DNA of 64,000 nt. Origin: Fasciolopsis buskii (Eukaryota > Platyhelminthes > Trematoda > Plagiorchiida > Fasciolidae). The stretch spans positions 24,846 to 88,845 of the forward strand of contig LUCM01001670.1 in the NCBI GenBank assembly GCA_008360955.1. The letters run 5' to 3'. A program made the position numbers and the translations under genes. The notes beneath the pieces were generated by a model. It had not been told where the DNA came from and made no database searches. It worked only from the letters and a program-made list of their open reading frames with translations. Each line of letters opens with the position of its first letter. Positions within the stretch are counted from its first letter, which is position 1. Positions 50,381 through 62,062 of this stretch are shown here, piece after piece.

Positions 50381-51489
50381 TGGTCTGCAAAGCAAGGTGA
50401 GCTACTGTGCGCCCATTGCTTCCAAGAGTTCAGGTTGTTTCCCTAGAGGATAGCAGTCAAAAGGATCTCATAGAAGTCCTTGAAACGTCGAAAGAGTGGG
50501 CCGAAACTACTGGACTAAAGAAGATCTGTTTGAGTTAAAAAGAAACCCCTCGCTCAGAGGCAGTGTAATGGCCATTAAAAGGGTGTGAAAACGGGGATGG
50601 GTGACTATGCTTTGTCGGCATTAGTCGTAAATGGGTGTAAATGACGCAAACTGAGCAGGCGATTTTGGTAAAAATTTGAACAACACGTAGAAGGGATAGA
50701 TGACGGGAGATATAAATATTTTGTGCTATGCCGTCGATTCACAATCTCTCTTCCGTTCCGTACAATTGCGATAAAAACTGAGAGTACCCGGACCTCCATC
50801 GATTGCAGCAACCTGAATAGACCTTTGGGTCTCCAAGTGTCCTCCAAGGACCCAAGTGCCTAAGAAGATTCAAAGGTATTGGAGATGCAAGGAACTGGGG
50901 CAAATCACTCCGCCACCAGGTCACGGAATTCAGTCATACCGAAGTAAACTGAATCCGAACTGAAGTTTTCGGGTTTGTAAATATGCATGAACAGTACTGC
51001 AGTACTAAAACAGCGTGGTTCCTTGTTTGCGTGTATTCGGAAAGCTCAGTGTGTCCATAGTCATATCATTGATTACTAATAGGTGGGTCGATGCGACCTC
51101 TACATGCAGGGTCCCAGACACTGACCTTAACGGTTCTCTGCCCTGAACATTAGTGCATGCTCAGCTTATCTAAATGGATTCCAATGGAGGAATTGATGTT
51201 TGTCATGTTCCTGCATGGAATATTGATTACACGGTCGCTCGCGAATTCCTCGGGACTCCTGTTTGCCACTCACAGATTTTTAAGTGAACAACTCAGATTT
51301 TGCCAAAGTCTGTGATGCGTAGACGGGTTTTATCTCTTGCCTGATCTATGTTTGACCCATGATTGATTCCACTCTGAATAATGCGGGCAAATCAAGCCCG
51401 AACAGCAAGTTGGACAGCGCTGGAAATGATGGTACCTTTTGCAAACATGCCCACGGTTGCGATACCATAGCCGAATAGGCACTTCGCTT
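50381..51489. other. Unassigned, probably retroelement debris
   Basis: Broken frames with protein-like composition on both strands, including 51346-51543 on the minus strand (SVHEPESGKRSAYSAMVSQP). No motif is clear enough for a call. Confidence 0.3.
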
Positions 51490-53373
51490 GCCGGATTCGG
51501 GCTCATGCACAGACATTAGTCCGAGATAGTTGAACCCGTGCAATCAACAACAGCAGTATCACCAACGCCAGAAGCGAATTCGGATATCTCCACTGGCACG
51601 TGTTTCCGCTGATCTGCGTGGTCAATCAGAGAGCAGCATAAACACGTTGACCCATTATACATCGGTGTGTAATGACATAGATACCAGACAAGAGATGCGA
51701 TCCACCGTACATACTAGTGTACCTTCTTAGCCACAAGGTTCAGCTATTGGATCGGTAGAGGCTATTTCCATGGCCAATCTGATTTCTACTCGAATGGATT
51801 CAGAATTGCAATCTATTATTCTTACATGCGTTCGTCGGAAATCTGTTATTCGTTGCCTCGAACTAGCTGGCTTTTGCCAACCTTTTGTTCTGGCCTGCCT
51901 TGATAAGGCTCAGATTCAACGTTTAGAAGATTTTGTAGGACACACTTGTCCTTTGATCGATTTGTGAGCAGTTTCCCGGACCAAACTTTGGTAAATATCC
52001 GGAACTGTTTCGCCCACCGGCTGGCACTGCATGTGGTCTAATGTTGGCTTCGACGTGTATCAAACCCCTCTATCGACGCTCAACAGCTTTGCCAACTGAG
52101 TTGGCCCCTCCCTGGCCCTCTTTGATGGACATTTATTACACTGATATGGATTGAATTAACTAGCACGACTTCGGAGATATGGTTTTACAGACTGGGACTT
52201 CTGTCCCGCCGGGCATGACCAAACCCCTGCATTTCCTGTCGGAATCTGACATTCCACCAATGCCGTTAACCTCTGTCACATCCGCATCATCAGTACCTCC
52301 GACATCTAATCCTTTCTTATCAAACGCCCTTGCTAATTGTCCACCGGCAGTCAAGAGTTACGTGGATGCAGTAAATGTCGCTCAACTGAATCCACCCATC
52401 ACAGCACTGGACCACTCAGCCAATCCAAACACGGTTGCCATGATGGTTACTGCTTTTCGGGCCGTAGCAGTCGTCGCTTCCGGATCGGGGTACACACAAA
52501 CCTTATCGAAATCAAGCGGCTTGCCCGCCCCATCCTCCTCTTCCTCCTCCACGTCACTCTTATCCCAACCAAGCAACCAGTTTATACTAGTCCACTCTTG
52601 CACACAGCCAGTAGTGCTGCTACTGCTCTAAATGGAGCATTCCTTACCGATCCGAGTACAGCATTCACAGCAACGGAGAATGAAGCTGCTTAGTTGCTGC
52701 TGAATCCGGTTTTACAATCCAAAACAGTCTACATTCATTGAATTCCGTCTTCGGATCGAACAGTAATAGCTTTGGAACACAGGGTCTAATGTATGATGAA
52801 GTGATCGATTTGGAACGGTCAAAGCAGCATTCATCGGCTAGAGCCGTCAAGCAGACGTCACGCCAGCTCGTCAGTGCCCATCTGATACGTGGACGGGATT
52901 TTGACATGGAAGCGGAGGAATCAGTCACCCCGGAAGGACTGAAGCCTGTTACCGGTAGTTTCTACTCCCACCTGTCGTGAGAAAAGAGAGCGAACTTCTG
53001 CGGTGCTGTTCTCCATAGAACGCAATCGTTATCCGATGCTAAGCAATGTGCTGTCCCACTTGAAAACGCATTTTCAGCATCGAGATCAGGTGTTCCACAC
53101 ACAACTAAATGCACAGTCAGTTTCACAAGTGAAACCATCTTACTGTTCCAACGACTGTTTATCATATGTTCTACCGGGGACTGGTAACGGATTGTCAGCT
53201 GTCTGCTAATCCCCCGTAACCGGTATTCCCCTGGAGGCTTTCGGCTTGAATTTAAACACAGAGATTCGGATTTGTTTAATGCCCCGACAGATCTAGTCGG
53301 TGGCAAGCGAATCTTTCTCAGTCCATGTGCGAACAATATCTCGCAGGAGGGGGATGCACAACTAATAAACTGA
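51490..53373 (+). pseudogene. Frame-shifted relic of a large unknown protein gene
   Basis: A chain of coding-like plus-strand segments changes frame without introns. 51530-51967 (one internal stop) starts with a Gln run (NQQQQYHQRQKR) and includes CVRRKSVIRCLELAGFCQPF. The next frame starts at 51966 (EQFPGPNFGKYPELFRPPAG) and, after two stops, runs on as 52179-52560, rich in Ser/Pro/Thr/Ala with a Ser run (APSSSSSSTSLLSQPSNQ). Then 52570-52693 follows in a shifted frame. From 52700 to 53373 a third frame has only two internal stops in about 220 codons (YDEVIDLERSKQHSSARAVK; RNRYSPGGFRLEFKHRDSDL). Composition suggests a large regulatory-type protein. I do not recognise the family. Lack of introns suggests a retrocopy, but a decayed single-exon gene is possible. 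Confidence 0.6.
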
Positions 53374-53929
53374 CTAGGATAGTTAAGGAGGCCTACAAGG
53401 TACCCACTGTGGGTGACTTCGGTCTGCCACGTGTACAATGACACTTTAACATATGCGTCTTAGGTGAACCGGAACAAGGTTTTCAGTGGTCACATACCAG
53501 CATATTAGGGAAGTCACTAATTACAGGTGGCTGTGTTCTGTCGCTGCGGGACCTCACAAGCCAGATAAACGTTCTCACGAAGCTTGAGTTCCTCTTTGTT
53601 AGATAGACAATCATATGGGAGTAAAGCTCAATCTGTGCACAGGAAAACCCTAGATCACTTACAAATTTAGTCATAAACCACAAAACAGATTCCGTTTAGC
53701 ACCAAGCCAGAGCAACGGAGTTAACCTTAAATGCGGCAGATGGAACCGACCTACAGAAACGACGGAATCCACTTCATTTCACTTTGTGCAAACATTAGCC
53801 TTGCATCAACGTGCTCCGAATTTGTTTGCTGCCTCACAGCGCCATCTGCACAAACAAAAAAGGGAACCAGAAATAGTGAGGGTCGGATACAAGATAGCAA
53901 ATTGAGGTACTATAAAGAAGAAGAAAGAT

Positions 53930-55335
53930 TTTGGATGCAAGAACTTTGTTGGCTGTAACAAAGAGCCGTACCACCTGTTGTCTTGAGCCATTGCTTCGGC
54001 CGATCGTGTGGGTTCAAACTCGGCAATCTAACTGCATTCACATGAAAATGTCCATTGGTTAAAACTCTCATACCGTTTACCAATGTCATCGGCTGGCCAC
54101 CACAAACTGTCTTCTACGGATTACCTACCTCAAAGAGCAGCGTACAATGAGGTAGTCGTTCTGTGAGCATGAGCAAAATGTGTCGCGACAAAGTTAACGT
54201 ATCCTGATTCACTGCCTGTTTTAAAGGGCAAAACCTAGAATCCAGTGCCCTGCGCCCAGTCTCAGCTACAAAACTGTCTCACCATGTTCCACCGCTACGG
54301 GGAAGACAGCGATTTTCTAACTCCGAAAGTCTTCGTGTATCTTTTGCGCACAACGGCCTTGCTTCTGACCCGTGGAACAAAATTTACCTTACCGCTGCCA
54401 CGTGAGATAGCGCTATTTCCGCAGTAATTCCATATGGATGTTGGTGATCTAAATTCTCTAATCTACTAGTATCTTTGGTAAGCAAACTGCAAGTATTGGA
54501 ATCATAATGCAGAATAGAGCGCAGTTGTGCTTTGTGAACGTGATCTCTCGACTGTTGGTGAAATACCAGGCCGAGGCCTCAATCGCTTCAGCCCAGCAGA
54601 TGCCACTCCAGTCTTGAATATACGCGTGCTCACCTCCACTGCCGTGCTACTATCCTTTGTCACGCACCAAATAAGGTGAGTGAAACTGCCGAAAATCTTT
54701 GGCTGCATCTAATTGAGGACCACTGTCGTTCGTTCTCGAAACAGCAGTTTAAACTTCGGAGGTGTATAGCACATTCCAAACAGGGCAACGGCTCGCGAGA
54801 TTCTGTCTAGTGCACGTTGTGCATAGTCCGCAAATTTCCACAGGCACACGACGTCATCCGGGCAAACTGGGTCACGCAGCTTATCCCCATTTGCCAGTTC
54901 AATATCCACACTCTAGAGGCTTCCCGAAACTCTCATTATTTCTTCCACGGTAAAATTGAACCAGAAGAGGAGTGGGACATCCCTTTTCAGCGACGCTAGT
55001 CATTTTGAATGAACTTTGGAGCTCGCTGTCTACCCTTGATCGACCACAGGTGCATAATTCCATTAGTCGTAACGGGCTGTCGAAAATTGCTGACATATTC
55101 TTCCAGTGAACAGCATTGAATAGCGCTGTTCAGTCGACTGAGTTGAATATGACTTTCGGGCTGAAAAATATCACGGGTTTTAGGTATGTGTGGCGCGTTT
55201 CTGGGAACTGCTGAGAAGTGAATATTTGGCCGACCTGGACGCGATTTGGCCTGACCTTTGAGGACGTCGCACTCGTGGCCTGGTGTAAACCGTCGCAGCA
55301 TTATCGAGGACAAGACCTTTGTAACAAGCAATTCA
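53930..55335 (-). mobile_element. RTE-type LINE fragment 1
   Basis: On the minus strand from 55331: VLSSIMLRRFTPGHECDVLK then GQAKSRPGR (RT fingers), SRVDSELQSSFK and GCPTPLLVQFYRG (QGCPLSPFLFNF block), VDIELANGDKLRDPVCPDDV (degenerate YADD) with FADYAQRALDRISRAVALFG, then ISPTVERSRS. Further on come the C-terminal GSEARPLCAKDTRRLSELEN near 54370 and MAQDNRW at 53990, close to the normal end of the protein. Several stops and frame changes occur. The catalytic box reads CPDD. Nearly the whole RT is covered, but the element is truncated on its 5' side where fragment 2 starts. Confidence 0.85.
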
Positions 55336-56030
55336 ACGCGTATTAGGCCACATGATGACCGAGGCCTTTAGGCACGGCATGTTCACGCCTTTAAGGTGCA
55401 ACGTAATTCTTTAAGATTTACAGGAGCCTAAGGCCACAATTACTCTTGTGATGACGCATTAGAAATAGTCAATATCTTCAAATATCTTGGGAGTCCCATC
55501 AGACCTGGTAGAGTTGTTTGAGATGTAACAAAACTAATAGCGAAAGCCAGAGCGGCTTTTGATAAACTGGGACATCTGTGGCACCACCTTGGCAAGCGGA
55601 TTTCCCTCAAGGGAGGAGCGTAAGATGCCACATTTTGTTTTGTCTTTTACGGTTGCGAGACTTAGTCCGTGCTCGCTGAGCATGCCCAAAGGCATTCTGC
55701 TTTCGGCCATCAATGTATTAATTGCATTTCCGGTGCATGATGGGAACATCAGATAAGCAATGATGGATTGCTTCGTTGTGCGTTCCTTCGGTGGCTTGGA
55801 GACCTATTGCGCATGCCTGTCCGTGATCTAATTTCCGTGCATTTTTCACGCACTGGGCAAGGTTGAACCAAGCGAAGGGGCGGGCAAGAAATGATGTGGC
55901 ATAGAGATATGAGGAAGTTAGCTTCGGCTCTGGCCTTGGTTGGTGCTTCCTGCCTCCTTGGTCAGGACAGAAGAGGTGAGTATTGTTGTTGCTCGAATAC
56001 TTTGAGAGGCATGGTTGAGAACCAGGGCCA
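55336..56030 (+). mobile_element. RTE-type LINE fragment 2, head-to-head with fragment 1
   Basis: On the plus strand: MMTEAFRHGMFTPLRCNVIL, then DLQEPKATITL, then IVNIFKYLGSPIRPGR (the FKYLGSPI block after the RT palm), KLIAKARAAFDKLGHLWHHL and ISLKGG. Decayed C-terminal sequence follows to about 56030 (QAKGRARNDVA, GLGWCFLPPW). It starts in the middle of the RT, so it is 5'-truncated. It abuts the 5' end of fragment 1 within a few bases. Confidence 0.8.
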
Positions 56031-56189
56031 GTGAGGTACGAGTTGCAGTGTATCTGTGGAATTCAGTCCCCTGAAAAAAATCACAAAAAGGTCATAAAAT
56101 CGGAAAATGTTTACGATGGAAACCCAAAGAAGTCAGTTGATATGTCATGGTGTGTTTTTCCGTCTCCAGTTTGTTCCTCTACAGTAAAA

Positions 56190-57420
56190 GCACCATCAAT
56201 ATCATGGGCGGCAAACAACAGGGCGAGCTTCACTGACCGATGCCTTTCCCCAGAGTTACACGTTTATATAAAAAGAGTGAATATCCAAGAGGACCAGGGA
56301 GTGGACCTGAAGAGATGGAATGCTGCATTAGCCAACATACGGAACAAAGCCTAACTGTACAATCGCACTCTTCCAATCATTCTGATTCGACAGAAAATGA
56401 CAACTCGGTCACCACTGTTCACGGCTCACCGCCATATTCCTCACTGTCTGCAGCCAGCTAGCTGACCAATCTTTCGGACTCCAACCACTGAGATGCGAGA
56501 CACCTACTTTACCTAAGTTCGCTGTACATTACCTCATTGCACGTTGAGACGTCATCTGTTGACCTCCAATCCGTTTCTTCCATTCCTTTGGAGGAACACA
56601 AATAGGGAGCGGTATAATAGACGAGTGTTAGTCATACGGAACAGGTGACCCAAACAGCGTAATTTATTGTTTCATAAGATGAAGCAAGTTATTCTCAGCA
56701 GAAGCAACCATTGCTGGATTCCTGACCTTCTTATAACTCACTCACTTATTCCATTCTATCCTGCCGTTAATACGCGGATTTCGATGGTCGGAAACCTCCA
56801 GCCGAAAAAATCTTGCACATGAATATTCCGTGTCTCGCAACTGTATAACAGAACTGAACGCACTGCAGCACAGTACACACGACCTTTCGACTTCAGTAAA
56901 ATATCAGGCCGACGCCCCAGGTTTTTCAGTTGGGCGTATGCCACTCGAGCCTTGGATATGCGTGTTTCCGCTCCTACCGCTGTGTTACACCGTTCGACAC
57001 GCAGCTAGCCCCGTAAGCGAAACGGTCCACAGTCGCTAGTTCCACTCCATCCAGTATCGCGTTCGGCACTGCTGTCGTCCAGCCCTATAACAGCACTTTA
57101 CACTTTGAGGGTGCAAATCATATCCAGAACCGAGCTGCGGATATCGGGAGTCCGTCTAGGGCTTGTTGTGCACGGTCCGCAGATTGGAACAGTACAAAGA
57201 CGTCATCTGTGTAATCTGGGTCGCAGTTTCCAGTACCTTCCAGCTCAGTTGCTACATACTGGAGATCTCCTGAAGCATCTTCCATCACCCCGTCCAAAGT
57301 TCAATTTAAATGTTTCATTGGCACCATCCTTGTTTTCAAGCTGGAATAGCTATACCTATAAATGTACCGCCTCACCAAGAGTAATCGACCCACTCAGAGG
57401 ACGACGGCAATAGACTCTTG
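56190..57420 (-). mobile_element. RTE-type LINE fragment 3
   Basis: On the minus strand: CDPDYTDDVFVLFQSADRAQ (catalytic YTDD box intact) near 57210, ISKARVAYAQLKNLGRRPDI near 56940, then KSKGRVYCAAVRSVLLYSCE. A C-terminal part follows (CLGHLFRMTNTRLLYRSLFV) and a 3' tail that matches, in reverse, 62250-62710. Similarity ends near 56190. Frameshifts break the protein. Confidence 0.85.
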
Positions 57421-59095
57421 CCACGTTGATGTCAGCTCGGCTGGTGGTGAAATGTTTGCAATCAAATTGTCCAGGTCAGCGAACAAACCAGCGCCGTTTT
57501 GTTGAATCTGGGCTACGAGAAGGAACACTATCCTTAAACTTGCGGTCATATATGAGTGAAAATACCTGCGGCTCAGGTGGCATATTTTAAAGGTTAGAAG
57601 GCGTGCACCGAGCTTTGAGGCATATAGTGACGTTTTGATGCAAATTAAGACTCGTTGTCACATGTGAGTGACTGAATGGGATCGGTAGTTTCGATCGTCT
57701 TGAGGCACTTTCCGTCTGTTTGTGCCTCTGTTCTGCATCTTGGTTCTTCTAAAGACGCCGCAATGTTTGTCAGTCTCTAAGTGTCATTTGAAAAAGTTAT
57801 TCAAAGAGGATCCTTCGGGAATCAGTCGCTCTTTCTCTTTGACAACGAGTCACAATAAACGTTATAACTCGGCTTTCTGACCTCTAAAATATGCAACCTT
57901 CAGCTGTGGATATTTTCACGCAAACATAAAATCCCATGATGATTGCTGGGTATGCCTCGCGATTATCTTGAGAATGGTTACAATCAGCGACTCATCCGTG
58001 ATAAAGGAATACGCTCATCGCTCCAAATATCGTGGAGAGAGGTGGTAACTAGTTAGACTGGGGCGTCTCCAATTGGGTTGAAAAGCACGAATTTGTTCCT
58101 CGGGACCGGCTGCTTTTCCCCTCTTCTGTAGTTGAATGTTCGACGGTTCGTGAAGCACCTAGCAGTGGTTGGTAGTTATGGAGGTCGCACCCACTACCCT
58201 AGCCTGTGGCCAATAAACTTGATCCCTAAAGAGCTCACTCCAACGGTCGGGTCTTTGTTGTCTACCATGAATGGTTGCCCCATTGCTATCTCACGGAGAA
58301 TCAGTGATCGAGGTTTCCCGCCCACCCGTGTCGCGTAATAAAGGCCGTCACTTGAATAAAACTACTTGAGTCCTGATTCCATATTTCACTGACGCATCAC
58401 AGTAATCGACAGTGAGTCCGTTGTCAGGGCCAAACACACTTGATGGCCAGCCCGTATTAGAGTGCGCGCGTTGAAGGATGCAAGATACAGAGCCTAACGA
58501 GATCTGAGAGGGTGTGATTAAAAAATCACCACGGAACTGCTTGACTGTGAACTTTTGTAGACATTGTCGATAAGCCGACTGGCCAGATCGAGAGCTCAAT
58601 GGGGGATAGAAGAGAAAAGTTAAAAAAGGGGGACTCATGGGAGTGGGAACGTATCACCGTATGAGAGGGATTAAGGCTCCCTACATAAAACGTTCGTTCT
58701 AACATGAACCTGACCGCAAGGCAGCGGCTTGTGGCTGGGTGGAATCTCATCTGCTTCTATGGCCTATTCTTTGAAGCATTTTTCCGATTTAGTCGATGTT
58801 TCAATCAGTGTTCAACCTAGGGAACGTGCTTCGTCAGACTGCCATTCATTGATCTTCCAGGCATGGTGCAATTTTCGGTCTGAAATGAGCCATCCTTAAG
58901 AGTTCGTTGGGTCGCAGAGGCACGTAAGCCTTAGCGCTCTGTCAAGGTATAGTCTCGTTGTGACGTCCGAAGTGCGCAGTAACTAGTCCACTCTTTCCCT
59001 TCACATTCTTGGTTGTCTGTCGTGATTCATCGTTTGTCGGCTGAAGTTGGACTGCTCGATTACTATTACCAAAGTAAATTTGTTTATTTGTGAAA
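57421..59095. other. No recognised gene
   Basis: Only short ORFs on both strands; none has a motif or exon-like framing. I see no repeat shared with other parts of the window until the hairpin repeat that starts at 59096. Confidence 0.4.
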
Positions 59096-59290
59096 GATAC
59101 AATGTTAATAACACAGCGTTGTTGGTAGATGCAGTGTGCCAACGTTTCGACTACCGTGGGTAATCTTTTGCAAGACGAGCTAAACAATCAATTGCATCTA
59201 CCAATAACGTTGTATTATTAACATTATATCATTCCCAATTAAAACCAATACATGGCGCATCGATTTTTCGATACACTCCCTACATAAATT
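59096..59290. repeat. Hairpin repeat family, copy C with long inverted arms
   Basis: Arms at 59096-59133 and 59193-59230 are inverted repeats matching at 34 of 38 positions (TGCATCTACCAA, then TATTAACATT blocks). Between them, on the minus strand (59172-59141), lies the module GATTACC-CAC-GGTAGTC-GAAACGTTGG. Relative to 11.67 kb the stem has changes that keep pairing: the second base is A instead of G against the same U, and the third is T instead of C against G. To the right follows the GCATCGATTTTTCGATAC hairpin near 59257. The inverted layout resembles the complex terminal repeats of Penelope-like elements, which is an inference. Confidence 0.65.
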
Positions 59291-59787
59291 CGGCTACCTC
59301 CCTCAGTCACGGGTAATGTTAGGGTCATTTATCCATATTATGGGTCCTCTCTGAATGTTTATTATGAGCACAACGAAACTTCAGCATTCCCTAACATGCG
59401 CCTGAAATATAAAAGAAATATTACTTTTGGTAATCTTACATTTTGGGTTGCTTTTGAGATATATATATGAAAATTTGATCATTCTAGACTAGCCTGAGAT
59501 TTCCTACCAATTGCCTGTATCTCAGTTGATCATTTTCAGATGTAAGGTGACATGATGACGAATAAGGAATCAATAAACATGGGTGTTATTTGGGAGACGT
59601 CCATGTCTTCCCCTATCTTTTATGAGGATTCTATTCCTGTTATAAACTTTTCCTAAAACTCTATCGTTTTCCCGTTCCCATTACTTCCAGATTAACGTTC
59701 ATTAAATTGTTCGCCATGCTTCTTCATGGATGCACGCTGATTAGTGAGCTCTATGACTTTTGCAATAATACGCAAGGAGGGAAGCCC

Positions 59788-59808
59788 GACCTGGCCTAAA
59801 ACCAGGTC
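59788..59808 (+). repeat. Perfect 7-bp hairpin
   Basis: GACCTGG and CCAGGTC pair perfectly around the 7-base loop CCTAAAA. It lies 0.8 kb upstream of the TMEM62 start. I have no evidence for a role. Confidence 0.4.
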
Positions 59809-60620
59809 AGCGGTGGTGACTCCAGCTTACTCGACGTTGTTATTTTCTGCTCGCTTTCTTGGCCATCGTGTGCATCAATAGAAGTTACTTGTGAGGATCC
59901 ATCTTCTGTGTTCCGCTAGTGGAAGGCCTAGCTTGAATTGCGGGCGTCGTCTACTGTGGTTCCACCATCGCGTCAGTCGTTGTGCGATTAAGGGCCAGCG
60001 TCGCCCCCGTGTATCCAGTCCCTGTTGTGGTCAGTGTCTGTGCTATCATTGACTCCACGCCTGGTGTGATTGTGCTCATGGTCTCAGGACTGAGGCTTGT
60101 GTTGTATTTGTTTTTTGGTCCTGCCAGCTACCTAACAGGTGCATTTGTCGCTTCGTTGTCCTTGTGTTCTATTACATTCATTGCGATATGCGAACATTCA
60201 GTTTTAGGTTATTTTTGGATGAGATTTTGGTCAGCGAGTGATGTATGTTAATAGTTGACAAGATATCGTTCGGCGTACACGCGCGCAATCACACGAATGG
60301 CGTTTATATACTAATGAGGTCGGCGGTGAATAGGATACAGTCGTAACTTTGGGACAAAAAACATTGAGTTCGACTTCCTCAACAGCCGTTTAGTTCTCCG
60401 TTAAGTTGCCTTTCAATAGCAGTGGTCCCTTTTCTGAAATACAACGTTTATCGTTAAATGAATAGCAAGAAAGCGGAGTTGGGTGCTGATGAATAATTTT
60501 CAGGCTTTGTTGTCTGTACGCTGGTCAGACTTGCTTATCCCAAAAACAAGCGATTGGCAGAAGTATGGTCTATTTTGAAAGTGATTCCGCTGTATACCTC
60601 TTTCTTCCAGCTCTTCCTCT

Positions 60621-61231
60621 ATGGGACGCTGCTTTATCTTGTCAATTCTTTCGGCTTTGATATTTGTAGTTATAATTTCTCACATCCTGCATAATTTTTC
60701 TCTGACGACTATTTCTGATGCTCTGCTTAGCGAAGGGGACATTAAAAAAACGCCCGTGGTAATGTCCGATCGTCTGGACCGCGTGTTTTGGTTTATGCAA
60801 GTAAGAATTACTCACTCATCTTAATTCACTTTTCCAGATAACTGACATTCACTTGAGCATTTTCCGAGCACCATCACGCGCAACAGATTTCCAGCATTTT
60901 TGCTCGGAAATTGTCGCCAACATTCGACCAGATCTCGTCCTTGTCTCTGGTTCGATTTGAATTTACTCAACCTCATTAGTATTGCCTTTGGTCTCGTTAT
61001 CAGGGGATTTGACCGATGGTAAGACGGAGAATATGCTGGGTTCCCGGCAATATCTGGAAGAATGGAATACCTACAGTCGTATTTTAAACGAATCGAACGT
61101 GTTGAATGCTACACGATGGCTAGATATTCGGGGAAATCACGGTTAGCAGAAACATTTTTGTTCAATTGTTGGTCTCTTCTCTTAGATGCTTTCAATGTAC
61201 CGAAGATCATGCACGAAGAAAACCGGTTCGG
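60621..61231 (+). CDS. TMEM62: TMEM62-type membrane metallophosphoesterase, 5' part (4 exons)
   Basis: Exons at 60621-60800, 60838-60949, 61004-61141 and 61186-61231, with introns of 37, 54 and 44 bp that all follow GT-AG. The reading frame carries across all three joints, giving 158 residues. ATG 60621 is chosen because it is followed by an N-terminal membrane segment (FILSILSALIFVVIISHIL, residues 5-23). The metallophosphoesterase motifs appear in order: D-I-H at 63-65, G-D-L-T-D at 98-102 and G-N-H-D at 141-144. Nearby patches are characteristic of TMEM62 (VFWFMQ-ITDIH, FCSEIVANIRPDLVLVSG, SRQYLEEWNTYSRIL). The family carries a calcineurin-like fold on the lumenal or outer side and several later membrane segments; its substrate is unsettled. 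Those later exons are not seen before 64000, so the gene is partial. The final donor is GTGAGT at 61232. Confidence 0.88.
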
Positions 61232-61552
61232 GTGAGTGGTCAAACGTGTATCTCAGATCGATGTAAGCTTGGTCGGTTTTGGATTTTTCCGAACGGCTTT
61301 TTCTATCGCAAATTAGATAAAAGTGGTAGTGTGTGGACAAGTAGTAGTTTGAGCTGTCATTCCCCCTTGGTGATGCACTGCTGAAGCCAACTGCACTGCA
61401 CCGCAAAAATCTCTAAGATCCAGTGATTTCCTGTATCAGTTTGGGAACTGTAGATTTTAAGCCTTTCTGGCAGTACAGTAGGTTTTTGCTAGTTTGATGC
61501 GGCCGTTCCATGGTTGTGGTCTTCTTCCGGAAAGTTGTGTTGTTTTATCCAC

Positions 61553-61554
<2 letters not shown>
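61232..61554. other. Sequence after TMEM62 exon 4, probably intron
   Basis: This follows the GTGAGT donor. An open frame at 61166-61384 overlaps exon 4 in another frame and is a shadow. I find no continuation of the phosphoesterase domain here, so I read it as the start of a long intron. Confidence 0.5.

Positions 61555-61623
<69 letters not shown>
61555..61623. repeat. (TA)n microsatellite, 69 bp
   Basis: An uninterrupted TA dinucleotide tract. It produces artificial Tyr-Ile repeats in frames on both strands, which are not genes. A shorter TA run occurs near 61998-62012. Confidence 0.97.
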
Positions 61624-61626
<3 letters not shown>

Positions 61627-62062
61627 CAACCGAAGCCAAATCTGCACCTATGGCTATGTTTCACTTAAGTTAACGACAATTGGTGGTAGCAGTTGTCGCC
61701 CTATTTTACTTCTATTTCAATTTAATTGGGATAATTATGATGGCAATCCTATCTTCATCGGAGAATGCTAAGGTTGATTTATGCATAAATAAGTAACTGC
61801 CTTTGAACACGAGGACAAACGCTGTCTCACCGGTGCCGCTTGATGCAGAAGCGGACACACACGGCACATTTGAACATGTAGAGCCAGCTATCTCATTTAT
61901 ACACAACATCATTTACGTTTGTAAATGCGTCTTAGTTTGAATCAAAACGTCAGGATAGACAGTTTACAACCCAGGATTTGCATAAATTTTCCTTTAAATA
62001 TATATATATATACTTATATGCAGGTATTGCAACGAGTTACGTGAATACTTTCCGCTTCAGTA

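Noticed and set aside
59982..60251. Hydrophobic 89-codon ORF upstream of TMEM62
   Set aside because: No ATG (GTG start), no motif and no splice link to the TMEM62 exons.
61457..61771. Tyr-Ile repeat ORFs on both strands
   Set aside because: Artefacts of translating the (TA)n microsatellite.
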